Below, piece by piece: positions 26,009-35,032 of a DNA stretch of 64,000 nucleotides. The notes below the pieces were generated by a model that worked only from the letters and a program-made list of their open reading frames with translations, was not told where the DNA came from and did no database searches. Numbering within the stretch: position 1 is the stretch's first letter; each line of letters starts with the position of its first letter. This stretch comes from Paraburkholderia kirstenboschensis (GTDB taxonomy: Bacteria; Pseudomonadota; Gammaproteobacteria; Burkholderiales; Burkholderiaceae): NCBI RefSeq assembly GCF_904848585.1, contig NZ_CAJHCR010000005.1:469577-533576 (forward strand). The letters run 5' to 3'. The position numbers were made by a program, and so were the translations under genes.

Positions 26009-26147
26009 TGCGGCTCTCCTGGCGACGAAAATGATCAGGCTCGCGGCGGCAAAAGCGACGCGGGCGCGCCCGATTATCGGTGCATCCGGTGTCAGCCGTG
26101 TTACCGCAGCCGGTTAATGATAGCGAGTTTCACGCCCACGCCGCTCG

Positions 26148-26582
26148 CTAACGCAACGGTTTTGCGAAGCTGAGTTCGTGGCCGTCCGGATCGGCGATAT
26201 GAAAATAGCGCTCGCCCCACGGCGCATCGGAGGGCTCGAGCGACGGCTTGAATCCGGCCGCCAGCGCCTTGCGATAAATCGCATCGACATCTGACACGTA
26301 GATGATCACGCGGCCCCACCAGTTGACCGGCGCACGCGAATCGGCGATCAGATTCAGATACGTGCCGCCGAACGCAAACGACGTAAATGCGGCTTGCCCA
26401 TCGCCGAATTTGAGCGGAAAACCGAGGGCTTCGTAGAAACGCACCGCTTCCTGCATATTGCCGGTGGCGAGCGTGATAGCGCTGAGCGACTCGATCCGCG
26501 GTTCGGCCGGCGCGGCCTCAGGGGATGATGCGGACGAAGCCGAAGCATCGGTCTCGTCGGACGGATGGGCGGGCTGGTTCAT
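26148..26582 (-). CDS. VOC-family (glyoxalase/bleomycin resistance fold) protein
   Basis: 144-residue protein. After a ~28-residue Ala/Ser/Glu-rich leader, one VOC module pair is seen (SAITLATGNMQEAVRFYEAL, IIYVSDVDAIYRKALAAGF, ERYFHIADPDGHELSFAKP). The His and Glu positions of metal-dependent VOC enzymes are partly retained (DPDGHELSF). Substrate unknown. The start at 26582 was chosen over an upstream in-frame ATG because homology and composition begin there. Confidence 0.85.
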   Translation of the reverse strand: MNQPAHPSDETDASASSASSPEAAPAEPRIESLSAITLATGNMQEAVRFYEALGFPLKFGDGQAAFTSFAFGGTYLNLIADSRAPVNWWGRVIIYVSDVDAIYRKALAAGFKPSLEPSDAPWGERYFHIADPDGHELSFAKPLR

Positions 26583-26803
26583 GACGGCGGTCTCCTTCGC
26601 GTGCGGTCGCGGACGGCTCGTGGTTGCATCACAGTGTCTCACACGCCGGAAACTCGCTTTACGGCGGCGATGGCCGACCGTGGTGCATACCGGTCAATCC
26701 CTGCCCGAGCGGGCCAAGCGACCCAAGCGGGCCTGGCCGGACCCGCACTTGAAAAGCCCGAGCGCGCCCCGCATCTGCAATTCCGTTTATCCGGAGCATC
26801 GCC

Positions 26804-27844
26804 ATGGGAAGCCGTCCACGCTTCATTGATGACCTGTCGCGCGCCGCATCCGACGCACCCGGGCCGAACCACCTCAATTCTCTATCCGACGACGCCCTGC
26901 TCGACGCCTATTCGCGCACCGTCATTGGCGCGCTGGAACGCGTGCAGCAGGCCGTCGCCTTCATTTCCGTCGAACGCCGGCTGGCGGGCGCCGCCGCGCG
27001 CGACCGCGGCGCTCGCGGCGGCACGGGCTCAGGCTTCATCTTCACGCCAGACGGCTACTTGCTGACCAATAGCCACGTCGTGCATGGCGCGACCCACATT
27101 CAGGTCACGCTCGCCGACGGCTCCAGGTTCGACGCCGATCTGGTCGGCGACGACCCCGGCAGCGATCTGGCCGTGCTGCGAATCGGTTCGCCCGAGCCGC
27201 TGCCACATGTGGAACTCGGCGACTCGTCGAAGCTGCGTGTCGGGCAGATCGCCATCGCGGTCGGCAATCCGCTCGGCCTCGCGCAAACGGTGACGACGGG
27301 TGTCGTATCGGCGCTCGGCCGCTCGCTGCGCTCCAATTCTGGCCGCATGATTTACGACGTCATTCAGACGGACGCCGCGCTCAATCCCGGCAATTCAGGT
27401 GGTCCGTTGATCAATTCGACGGGCCAGGTGATCGGCGTGAATACCGCGATCATTCCCGGCGCGCAGGCCATCTGCTTCGCCACCGCTATCGACACGGCGA
27501 AGTGGGTCATCATGCAGATTTTCGCGCATGGCCGCGTGCGGCGAGCGTATATCGGCGTGGCGGGCACGACGACGCCGCTGTCGCGCCGCGTACAGCGCTA
27601 CTTCGGTTTGAGCGCGCAAAGCGCCGTGCATGTGATGGAAATCGTCAAAGGTAGTCCGGCCGCGGCAGGCGGTCTGCGCACCGACGACACCATCGTCGCA
27701 ATCGACTCGCTGCCGGTGCAGGACGTGGATGGGCTGCAACGCACACTCGACGCGTCGCGGATCGACAAACCCGTCAACGTGACCGTGCTGCGCGGCGCGC
27801 AACGGCTCGAATTGACGCTGACGCCAGTGGAACAGGCAAGCTGA
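26804..27844 (+). CDS. HtrA/DegP-like serine protease with one PDZ domain, apparently cytoplasmic
   Basis: 346-residue trypsin-like protease. Catalytic triad: His91 (TNSHVVHG), Asp121 (GSDLAVLRI) and Ser198 (NPGNSGGPL); a single PDZ domain occupies about residues 255-340 (GSPAAAGGLRTDDTIVAID). DegP/DegS-type proteases normally carry a signal peptide or anchor; here the first 50 residues (MGSRPRFIDDLSRAASDA) are polar with no hydrophobic stretch. It is therefore probably cytoplasmic or starts further upstream, though no such start is seen. Confidence 0.9.
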   Translation: MGSRPRFIDDLSRAASDAPGPNHLNSLSDDALLDAYSRTVIGALERVQQAVAFISVERRLAGAAARDRGARGGTGSGFIFTPDGYLLTNSHVVHGATHIQVTLADGSRFDADLVGDDPGSDLAVLRIGSPEPLPHVELGDSSKLRVGQIAIAVGNPLGLAQTVTTGVVSALGRSLRSNSGRMIYDVIQTDAALNPGNSGGPLINSTGQVIGVNTAIIPGAQAICFATAIDTAKWVIMQIFAHGRVRRAYIGVAGTTTPLSRRVQRYFGLSAQSAVHVMEIVKGSPAAAGGLRTDDTIVAIDSLPVQDVDGLQRTLDASRIDKPVNVTVLRGAQRLELTLTPVEQAS

Positions 27845-27943
27845 TCGCGCGTAAAAAAACCCCGGGCTCGTTCGAGCGCGAGGTCTTCTGTTTGTGAACG
27901 GCGCGTCATGATCGACACGCCGTTCACGCCATTCGAAAAACGC

Positions 27944-29677
27944 TTACTGAATGATCCGCGTGACGCCGCGGCCGCGAGGGTCGGCTGCAGGCTCCGGCGT
28001 TTCGTCATTGATCTTGATGGCCTGAATATCGCCGTTGAAGTTCTGGGCCTTCAGCGTATAGCCCTTCGCTTCGACCTGCTTGGCGAGTTCGCCGTCGATC
28101 GGCTGGTACGGCTCCCAGAAAATCGTGTTCGGCGGCAGCAACTGGTGATGGAAACGCATCGCGCCGACCGCTGCCGGCAACGGCATATTGAAGTCGTAGA
28201 TGTTGTTGATCACCTGGAAGATCGACGTGAAGATGCGCGAGCCGCCCGGCGTGCCGATTACGAGCGAGACTTTGCCGTCTTTGGTGAGAATCGTCGGGCT
28301 CATGGACGACAGCGGGCGCTTCTTCGGTTCGATCGAATTCGCGTCGCTGCCCACCACGCCGAACATGTTGGCCACGCCCGGCTTCGCGGAGAAGTCGTCC
28401 ATCTCGTCGTTCAGCACAATGCCCGTGCGATCCGCGACCACGCCCGAACCGAAGTAACCGTTCACCGTGTAGGTGTTCGACACCGCGTTACCCCACTTGT
28501 CCACTACCGAGAAATGCGTGGTTTCCGCTTTCTCCGGCATCGACGTGCCGAGTCCGGGCTGCACGCTCTTCGTGTCCGACGGGGTTTCCGGATTGATCTC
28601 GGAGGCACGCTTCGCGAGGTACGCGTCGTCGGTCAATTGCGCGACCGGCACCTTGTAGAAGTCGGGGTCGCCGAGATATTGCGCACGGTCGGCGAACACG
28701 CGCTTTTCGATTTCCGCGATCAGATGGATGTATTGCGCCGAATTGAGCGGGACGTCCTTGAAGTCCGCTTCGCGGTCCGCCTTCATCTTCAGCAATTGCA
28801 CGAGACCGATGCCGCCCGAGCTCGGAGGCGGCGCGGTGTACACGCGGTAGCCTTTCCAGTCGGCCTGGATCGGCTGGCGCCACACGGCCTTGTACTGCTG
28901 CAGATCCGCCTTCGTAATGAGGCCGTGACCGCGCATGGATTCAGCGATCAGGTCCGCTGTCTTGCCCGAGTAGAAGTCTTTCGCGCCCTGGTCCGAAATG
29001 CGCTGCAACACGGCGGCCAGATCGGGTTGCTTGAAGTTGACGCCTTGCTTCAGGTTGCCGAAGTAGGTGTCGAAGTTCGTCTTGCCGGCAAATTCTTTCG
29101 CCGCCGCATCGCGACGCTCCTGCAGTTGCTCGCTGACCGTGAAGCCGTCGCGCGCGTAGTGGATGGCCGGTGCAAGTACCTGCTTCCATTTGAGCTTGCC
29201 GAAGCGGCGCTGCGCCTGCCACATGCCGTCGACGGTACCGGGCACGCCCACGGCGCGGTAGCCGTACAGGCTCATGCCCTTGACGACCTCGCCCTTGTCG
29301 TCGAGATACATGTTCTTCGTGGCCGCCAGCGGCGCGCGCTCGCGATAGTCGAGAAAGTACGGCTTACCGCCCACATACAGCGTCATGAAACCGCCGCCGC
29401 CGATGTTGCCCGCTTCCGGATAAGTCACGGCAAGCGTGAAGGCGATGGCGACCGCGGCGTCGACCGCGTTCCCGCCTTCCTTGAAGATCTGCTCGGCGGC
29501 GTCGGCGCTGTACTCGTCGGCAACCGCAATTGCGGACGCGGTCAGTACAGCCGGCTGAGGTTTCGCGGGCGGCTTCGCGACTGCCGGCGTGGCCTCGAGA
29601 AAACCGACGGAAACAGACAGCAGTGCGGCCAGCGCGAATCCGCTAGCGGACGATTTGGCGTTGCGGAACAACTTCAT
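27944..29677 (-). CDS. ggt: Gamma-glutamyltransferase
   Basis: 577-residue periplasmic Ntn-hydrolase that autoprocesses into two subunits. Signal peptide residues 1-34 (hydrophobic ALAALLSVSVGF, cleavage near AVA). The nucleophile is Thr386 in AETTHFSVVDKWG, where cleavage creates the small subunit; the oxyanion/glutamate-binding blocks PLSSMSPTI and GTPGGSRI follow. The ATG at 29677 has GGGGGA about 6 bases upstream. Role: glutathione breakdown and glutamyl transfer in the periplasm. Confidence 0.95.
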   Translation of the reverse strand: MKLFRNAKSSASGFALAALLSVSVGFLEATPAVAKPPAKPQPAVLTASAIAVADEYSADAAEQIFKEGGNAVDAAVAIAFTLAVTYPEAGNIGGGGFMTLYVGGKPYFLDYRERAPLAATKNMYLDDKGEVVKGMSLYGYRAVGVPGTVDGMWQAQRRFGKLKWKQVLAPAIHYARDGFTVSEQLQERRDAAAKEFAGKTNFDTYFGNLKQGVNFKQPDLAAVLQRISDQGAKDFYSGKTADLIAESMRGHGLITKADLQQYKAVWRQPIQADWKGYRVYTAPPPSSGGIGLVQLLKMKADREADFKDVPLNSAQYIHLIAEIEKRVFADRAQYLGDPDFYKVPVAQLTDDAYLAKRASEINPETPSDTKSVQPGLGTSMPEKAETTHFSVVDKWGNAVSNTYTVNGYFGSGVVADRTGIVLNDEMDDFSAKPGVANMFGVVGSDANSIEPKKRPLSSMSPTILTKDGKVSLVIGTPGGSRIFTSIFQVINNIYDFNMPLPAAVGAMRFHHQLLPPNTIFWEPYQPIDGELAKQVEAKGYTLKAQNFNGDIQAIKINDETPEPAADPRGRGVTRIIQ

Positions 29678-29822
29678 TGGTATCCCCCAAGACGACTGTT
29701 TCACCAGACGATAACTTCAGTTCCCTTGGGGCTTATAACATGTGAACAGGCTCTTTGCGAAGCCGCGGTAGCCCGTAGGAAGACTGCTGCGGCACACCAA
29801 ACCAGCGAGTCGTCTTCAGGCG

Positions 29823-31226
29823 TCACGCCGTGCCGCGGCGGCCGCGGGCGATTTCATCGCCGGCGTCGTGCGGCAAACGTGCCGTGACCGGAATAGACAG
29901 GAATGAGAACAGACCGACCACGACGAACGCCGGCCAGAAGTCCGAGAAGACGATGCGCGAATGACCCTGCACGTTGTGCGAAATCTGCAGCACGATGCCC
30001 GCGATGGTCACGCCCAGCCCGAGCGAAAGCTGCTGGATCACGCTTGCGACGCTCGTCGCGCGGCCCACGTCGCGGCTGGGAATATCGGCGTACGCCAACG
30101 TGTTCAACGACGTGAACTGCAGCGACGGAAAGAAGCCGCCGACCAGCACGACGCACCAGATCAACCAGTGCGGCGTGCCGGGAAAGAACAGGCCGTAGAT
30201 CGCGATGACAATGCCCGCGCAGCCCGCGTTGACCATCAGCACGGTGCGAAAGCCAAAGCGTCCGAGTATGCGCGAGGTCGCCGCCTTCATGAAGATCGAG
30301 CCGAATGCGGACGCGCATGTGATCGAACCGGACAGAAACGGAGTCATGCCGAGGCCTTCCTGCAACGCTAGCGGCAACAGAAACGGCACGGCGCCAAGAC
30401 CGATGCGAAAGAGCGACCCGCCCGCCACGCTCGCATGGAAACTCGGAATACGCAAAAGGCGCAGATCGAGCACCGGCAACTCCACGCGATTCGCGTACAG
30501 CACGTAACCCACCAGCAGCACGACGCCCACAGCGCACATGCCGAACGACACGATGTCGGGCACCAGTTCGCCGCCCACCAGCGAAAGTCCGAGCATGAAC
30601 AGCGAAGCGCCGCTCGCGGACAACAGGAAGCCCGTCCAGTCGAGCCGGCCAGGATGCGCTTCGCGCACGTTGGCGATGTGTTTATTGGCGAGCCAGATGC
30701 CGATCAAACCAATCGGAATATTGACGAAGAAGATCAGGCGCCAATGTAGATACGTGGTGATGAAGCCACCGAGCGGCGGCCCGACCACAGGCCCGAGCAG
30801 CGCCGGCACCGTTAGATAATTGACCGCGCGTATGAAGTCCGATTTCGGCACTGAACGGAAAATGATGATGCGCCCCACCGGCACCATCATCGCGCCGCCA
30901 ATGCCTTGCACGAAGCGCGCGACCACGAACATGCCAAGCGAGGTCGATGCCGCGCACATCAGCGAGCCGGCCATGAAGATGCCGATGGCCGTGCGAAACA
31001 CCGTGCGCGAACCGAAGCGGTCGGCGACCCAGCCGCAAATCGGAATGAAGACACCGAGGCCGATCACATACGCGGTGACGGCCAGCTTGAGGGTGATGGG
31101 GTCCTGACCAAGATCGCGCGCCAGAACGGGCAGCGACGTCACGATGACCGTGCCGTCCACGTTTTCCATGAACATCGCACACGCGACGATCAGCGGAACA
31201 ATGAAAGCGCCTAAAGCGAAAGGCAT
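29823..31226 (-). CDS. MFS transporter, DHA2/EmrB-type drug exporter
   Basis: 467-residue inner-membrane protein with about 14 segments. Motif A-like GWVADRFGSRTVFRTAIG, motif C-like LGPVVGPPLGGFITTYLHWR and motif B-like RFVQGIGGAMMVPVGR fit the EmrB/QacA group. No EmrA-like adaptor or outer-membrane channel gene is adjacent. Start at 31226 (MPFALGAFIVPL) immediately before TM1. Confidence 0.9.
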   Translation of the reverse strand: MPFALGAFIVPLIVACAMFMENVDGTVIVTSLPVLARDLGQDPITLKLAVTAYVIGLGVFIPICGWVADRFGSRTVFRTAIGIFMAGSLMCAASTSLGMFVVARFVQGIGGAMMVPVGRIIIFRSVPKSDFIRAVNYLTVPALLGPVVGPPLGGFITTYLHWRLIFFVNIPIGLIGIWLANKHIANVREAHPGRLDWTGFLLSASGASLFMLGLSLVGGELVPDIVSFGMCAVGVVLLVGYVLYANRVELPVLDLRLLRIPSFHASVAGGSLFRIGLGAVPFLLPLALQEGLGMTPFLSGSITCASAFGSIFMKAATSRILGRFGFRTVLMVNAGCAGIVIAIYGLFFPGTPHWLIWCVVLVGGFFPSLQFTSLNTLAYADIPSRDVGRATSVASVIQQLSLGLGVTIAGIVLQISHNVQGHSRIVFSDFWPAFVVVGLFSFLSIPVTARLPHDAGDEIARGRRGTA

Positions 31227-31326
31227 TGGCAGGGCGACGGTTGGCAAGGCCGCCGGTATAAAGCGTCGATTATGGCATTGCAGCGGCAACGAAAGTTGCG
31301 ATGCGCCCTGGATAGTCTTTGAACGA

Positions 31327-31355
31327 CAAAGAGCCGGCACGGAGCCGGCTCTTTG
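31327..31355 (-). terminator. Terminator of the four-gene lipid operon
   Basis: Perfect 12-bp stem (CAAAGAGCCGGC and its complement) with a 5-base loop in the gap between the 3' end of the nucleotidyltransferase gene and the MFS start. On the minus strand the 3' arm ends CTTTG, giving only a short T-run. It also separates the operon from the MFS gene. Confidence 0.7.
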
Positions 31356-31381
31356 CGCAGTGTCTCGCCGTCAGCGGGATG

Positions 31382-32146
31382 TCAACGCGACGCGCTGACG
31401 AGCGGCTGCAACTGCGGCAGAATCTCAGCGGTCGCGCGAGCGACGTCGTTCGGGAAGTCGATTTCGATCCACGGCGCGCCGGTGACGTCGGCGGTATCGA
31501 ACACCTGGCTGCGCTCGAGCAGCAGGTCGCGCACCGCTTCTTCGTGCGGCAGATTGGCCCGGCCGCTGTCGATGTAGCCTGCCACGATTTGTGCAAAGCG
31601 CTCGGCCGTTTCCTGACGGAAGCGGAAAAAGCCGACCGATTCGCCGATGGTGTCGTACTCCAGATTGACAGCGAGCTGCTTGCGCAATTCGACCGGCACG
31701 CCGTCTTTCAGGCACAGCTTCACGGGCTCGTCGCCGGCTTCGAAATCGCGGTCGATCAACAGACGGTTGACCGTCTCGCCCGCGACCAGCGCGGCCAGGA
31801 TGCGCTCGTCGTAGAGCACGTCGGCGTCCATCAGCAGCACGTCGCCGCCGCGCGTGAGCGCCTCGGCCACCGTGTGCACCGTCAGCACGCTGCCCAGGTC
31901 GTAACGCGTGTTCAGCACGGTTTCAACCTTGTGCGGCCAGTTGATGCGCGCCAGTTCCGCCTGCACCGACTCGGGCTGAAAACCGAGCGCCAGCACGACT
32001 TCTGTCACGCCGGCGGTTTCGAGCATCTGCAGATGCCGTTCGAGCAGGCTCATACCGTCGAACTGCAACAGGCACTTCGGGAACTGGGCTTCCGGCGGTT
32101 GCTGGAGACGCAGGCCGAGGCCCGCAGCGAGGATGATGGCACGCAT
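31382..32146 (-). CDS. LicC-like nucleotidyltransferase (phosphocholine/sugar-1-phosphate type)
   Basis: 254-residue NTP transferase. The nucleotide-binding N-terminus AIILAAGLGLRLQ ... FPKCLLQFDG is the G-x-G-x-R-x(n)-P-K signature; LLMDADVLYD is the metal-binding D-x-D and EIDFPNDVARA the C-terminal metal site. This group includes CTP:phosphocholine, CTP:phosphonate and inositol-1-phosphate cytidylyltransferases. Last gene of a four-gene operon with a CDP-alcohol phosphatidyltransferase, so a CDP-activated headgroup is the natural inferred product. Headgroup identity is unknown. Confidence 0.86.
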   Translation of the reverse strand: MRAIILAAGLGLRLQQPPEAQFPKCLLQFDGMSLLERHLQMLETAGVTEVVLALGFQPESVQAELARINWPHKVETVLNTRYDLGSVLTVHTVAEALTRGGDVLLMDADVLYDERILAALVAGETVNRLLIDRDFEAGDEPVKLCLKDGVPVELRKQLAVNLEYDTIGESVGFFRFRQETAERFAQIVAGYIDSGRANLPHEEAVRDLLLERSQVFDTADVTGAPWIEIDFPNDVARATAEILPQLQPLVSASR

Positions 32147-32173
32147 GCGCGGTCCTTTGAAAAGATACGGAGT

Positions 32174-33193
32174 TTAATCGACAGCGGGAACGCGCCCAAG
32201 GGCACGCCGCCTTTGCCAGCTTCGTTCGCTGAAGTGCAAGACCAGCAGACCCGGCAAGCCTAGCAGGATTTCGCGCGCGCGCTTGGTCAGCGACAACGCG
32301 AGCGCCGCGTCGGGCGGCAGACCCACCAGCGGCGCAAGCAGCAAGTAGCCGCCTTCCTGCACGCCGAGCGAGCCGGGAATCATGAAGGCCGCGCCACGAA
32401 TTGCCTGGCCGACGCTTTCGAGCAGCAGCGCGTCGACCCAGTCGACCGGATGGCCGAGAAAACGCAGCGCGAGCCACACTTCCACGGTGCCGACGATCCA
32501 GCCGGCAAGACTCAGCGCAAAGCTCGCAGCGACCCGGGCGCGCTCGCGGTACATGGCCTGCACGGCTGCGTCGACGGCTTCGGCGCGTGTCATCAGCCCG
32601 GACCAGTCGCGTTTGCCGAACAGTTTCGACGCCACGCCGAGCAGCCGGCCAAACAGCCCGCGCCGTTGCGCGTAATAAAAGCCGACGATCATGCCGCCAA
32701 GCACCGCCGTTGCAATCAGCGTGGCGGTTTGCAGGTCGTGCAGCGCGCCGTGCGCCGCGTAGGCGCCGAACATCAGCAGCCCGAAGAGCGCGAAAACGAT
32801 TTGCGCGAGCGCCTGGGCGGTCGTGCTCACGGTGATGGCCGCAGCCGCGTCGCGCATCGGCATGCCGCGCTGCGACAGCCGCCGCACCATCACCACCGGT
32901 CCGCCGATCTGGCCGGCCGGCAGCAAACTGTTCACGGATTCACCGATCCAGCGCGCGAACAGCGCGTCCCGCACCGACAGATCGTGACGCCCGCCGTCGC
33001 GGTGGCGCGGCAACAGCACCGAGATCGCGCCGGCGTCCAGCGCGAGCGGCACCACGTGAAACGCGGCGACAAGTGCGAGCCCCCAACCGGCGGCAAGCAG
33101 CGTCGACACTACCGAGCCGAAACCCTGCCACGCGAGCAGGCCGACAAACAACGCCGTCCCGATCGACAGCAAAATCAGGGCTGCGCGACTCAT
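32174..33193 (-). CDS. HpnL-like / lysylphosphatidylglycerol synthase TM-region family membrane protein
   Basis: 339-residue protein with about 7-8 hydrophobic segments, from LILLSIGTALFVGLLAW to the C-terminal LLGLPGLLVLHFSERSW. The blocks RWIGESVNSLLPAGQIGGPVVMVRRL and IRGAAFMIPGSLGVQEGGY are characteristic of the UPF0104/HpnL family, which resembles the flippase half of MprF. Overlaps the 2OG oxygenase stop by 4 bases (ATGA) and lies 27 bases from the nucleotidyltransferase. I infer lipid translocation or modification, consistent with its operon partners. Confidence 0.85.
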   Translation of the reverse strand: MSRAALILLSIGTALFVGLLAWQGFGSVVSTLLAAGWGLALVAAFHVVPLALDAGAISVLLPRHRDGGRHDLSVRDALFARWIGESVNSLLPAGQIGGPVVMVRRLSQRGMPMRDAAAAITVSTTAQALAQIVFALFGLLMFGAYAAHGALHDLQTATLIATAVLGGMIVGFYYAQRRGLFGRLLGVASKLFGKRDWSGLMTRAEAVDAAVQAMYRERARVAASFALSLAGWIVGTVEVWLALRFLGHPVDWVDALLLESVGQAIRGAAFMIPGSLGVQEGGYLLLAPLVGLPPDAALALSLTKRAREILLGLPGLLVLHFSERSWQRRRALGRVPAVD

Positions 33194-34035
33194 GCGCGGT
33201 CCTTGTCGCGGGTTTTCGCCTGAGTCATTTGACGAAACACCTGGCGGAAGCCGAAATACGCGATGGCGTCTTTCATGTTGGAAATCAGGCGGCGCCACGG
33301 ACGCATGTTCGGGTCGGTGACGTATTCAAAAGTGAGCGACACGCGCATCTCGTTCGGGCCGGCCGGCGTGATGCGATGACGCAGCTTGTCGCCGTCGAAA
33401 AACACCAGGCCGCCAGGCGGAATCTGCACCGAGCCGGGCTGATCCGGCAGATCCGGATTGCGCGTGTGCAATTCGTAGTCGAGACGGCACGACGATTCGT
33501 CGATCACGCCAAGCAGCAGTGTGTAACGGCGGCCGTCATAGTACGAAGTGTCGTAGTGCCAGCCAATGTGATCGCCTGGCCGCGTGTAGTAATACAGCGC
33601 GTACGCGTGCGGATCGTCCGCCGGCGACACTTGCAGCTTGTCGCCGCTCAGGTGTTCGAGCCAGGCGATCAGTTCCTTCGAGCGATACAGTTCGGCGATG
33701 AACGGCGCGAGACGGTCGATCGTGTGACGGCTCACGCTGCCGCCCTGCTTGTGGCCCGGCAGGTAGTTGCGGTTCACTTCGTCGAGCAGCGCACGCGCGC
33801 TGTGCACGAGTTGCGCGGTAACTTCCGGCGCGAGGAAATCTTCCAGATAGAGAAATGCGCCCTGCCCGGCGAAGTCCTTGCGCAAGCGCGGATTGTCGAA
33901 CGTGCGCGTGCGGCTCGCAACCGCGCGGTCGGCGTCCGGCGCGGCGGGCGCCGGCTGCATTGCGGGCGCGGCATGTTCTGTGCGCGTAGACGCGGCCACG
34001 TCGTCTTCGGCGTGTGTACTCGCTTGCGTGCTCAT
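33190..34035 (-). CDS. 2-oxoglutarate/Fe(II)-dependent oxygenase
   Basis: 281-residue soluble protein. Iron ligands His160 and Asp162 (HIGWHYDTSYYDG) and His220 (DKLRHRITPAG), with Arg231 (MRVSLTFEYV) in the 2-oxoglutarate position: the full HxD...H...R set. The first ~45 residues are Ala/Thr-rich and probably disordered. Coupled by 4-base overlaps to the CDP-alcohol phosphatidyltransferase before it and the membrane protein after it. It may hydroxylate a lipid or its headgroup; that is inferred only from the operon. Confidence 0.85.
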   Translation of the reverse strand: MSTQASTHAEDDVAASTRTEHAAPAMQPAPAAPDADRAVASRTRTFDNPRLRKDFAGQGAFLYLEDFLAPEVTAQLVHSARALLDEVNRNYLPGHKQGGSVSRHTIDRLAPFIAELYRSKELIAWLEHLSGDKLQVSPADDPHAYALYYYTRPGDHIGWHYDTSYYDGRRYTLLLGVIDESSCRLDYELHTRNPDLPDQPGSVQIPPGGLVFFDGDKLRHRITPAGPNEMRVSLTFEYVTDPNMRPWRRLISNMKDAIAYFGFRQVFRQMTQAKTRDKDRA

Positions 34036-34733
34036 TTACCGGCCAATACTTGATGGGTTTCAGAAGCACCCGCGCCAGCTTCAGCTGGCTGCGCGGTACG
34101 GCGCGCGACGCGCCAGTAGTCGATCATCACCCACACGGCGAAGAGCGGCGCACCGATCGAAGCGGCCACGACGAACGGCATCACGACGCTCGTCAGCGTG
34201 ACGATGGGCAGCAGATACAACACGTCTTCCGTTTCGAAGCCGCCCACGGCGGCCTGCTTTGTGCCAGCCTTGCCGGCCATTTCCTCGATGCGCATGCGCA
34301 GGAAGAAAATCACCGCGACGGCAATGCCGGCGACCGCGCCGAGCCAACCCGGCGCGACTGTCAGCCCGCCGATATTCGACGCTCCAGCGCCCACACCCAT
34401 GCCGATAAACAGCATGACGGTGACAAGCGCATCGGAGGCGAGGTCGTAAAAATGACCGATCCGGCTCGACTTCCCGCTGATGCGCGCAAGCTCGCCGTCG
34501 GTATGGTCGACGAAGTTAGACAGGACGATAAGAGCCGCGCCCGCATTGACCCACGCGAAACCGCCACGCGCGAGGCACAGCGCGCCTGCAACGCCGATCA
34601 GCAGACGCAGCGTAGTCAGATGATTGGGCGTGACGCGCGTGTTAATAAGCGGTGTCACGAGCCGGCGGGCTAGCCGCGCGTCCCAGGTTCGGGGCGGCGG
34701 AACATTAATTGGAGTCTGGGGTCGCGAATTCAT
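34032..34733 (-). CDS. CDP-alcohol phosphatidyltransferase family protein
   Basis: 233-residue inner-membrane enzyme with about 6 segments. The family motif D-G-x2-A-R-x8-G-x3-D-x3-D is perfect (DHTDGELARI ... GHFYDLASD at about residues 77-99). Such enzymes form phosphodiester bonds between a CDP-activated partner and an alcohol, making phospholipids. First gene of the operon, upstream of a 2OG oxygenase, a putative flippase and a cytidylyltransferase-like gene. It is not a typical PgsA or PssA by context. Either a CDP-headgroup or CDP-diacylglycerol could be the donor. Confidence 0.88.
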   Translation of the reverse strand: MNSRPQTPINVPPPRTWDARLARRLVTPLINTRVTPNHLTTLRLLIGVAGALCLARGGFAWVNAGAALIVLSNFVDHTDGELARISGKSSRIGHFYDLASDALVTVMLFIGMGVGAGASNIGGLTVAPGWLGAVAGIAVAVIFFLRMRIEEMAGKAGTKQAAVGGFETEDVLYLLPIVTLTSVVMPFVVAASIGAPLFAVWVMIDYWRVARRTAQPAEAGAGASETHQVLAGK

Positions 34734-35032
34734 AACCCGGAAATATATACGGGATCGAGAAAGATTGCTTTCTTCCCGTCAGTTTGTTTGCGGTTAATCG
34801 GCCTCGTGAACGGATTGCCGACTGCCTGTACATGAAGCAGGATTTGCCGAATCGCGATAAAGTGCGAGTCCTGTTGCGCCTGTCCCGCAGAATCATTTCG
34901 ATGCAAACAGTGTTCGCAGTTTGCGCCGCTCTGTATTTGTCCGCGCAGCCCGTTGCGGACACACTACAGCGCACCACATCGCAGTAGATCCGCAGTACAT
35001 CGCAGTACCTCGACTACGTCGCCTTTCACGCT

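Noticed and set aside
27847..27895. Terminator after the HtrA-like gene
   Set aside because: A small GCTCG/CGAGC hairpin exists, but the A-run precedes it and there is no T-tract on the plus strand.
27908..29887. 659-codon open frame on the plus strand
   Set aside because: Antisense to ggt, which has a signal peptide and the catalytic Thr; the antisense frame shows no family motif and extreme Arg/Val content.
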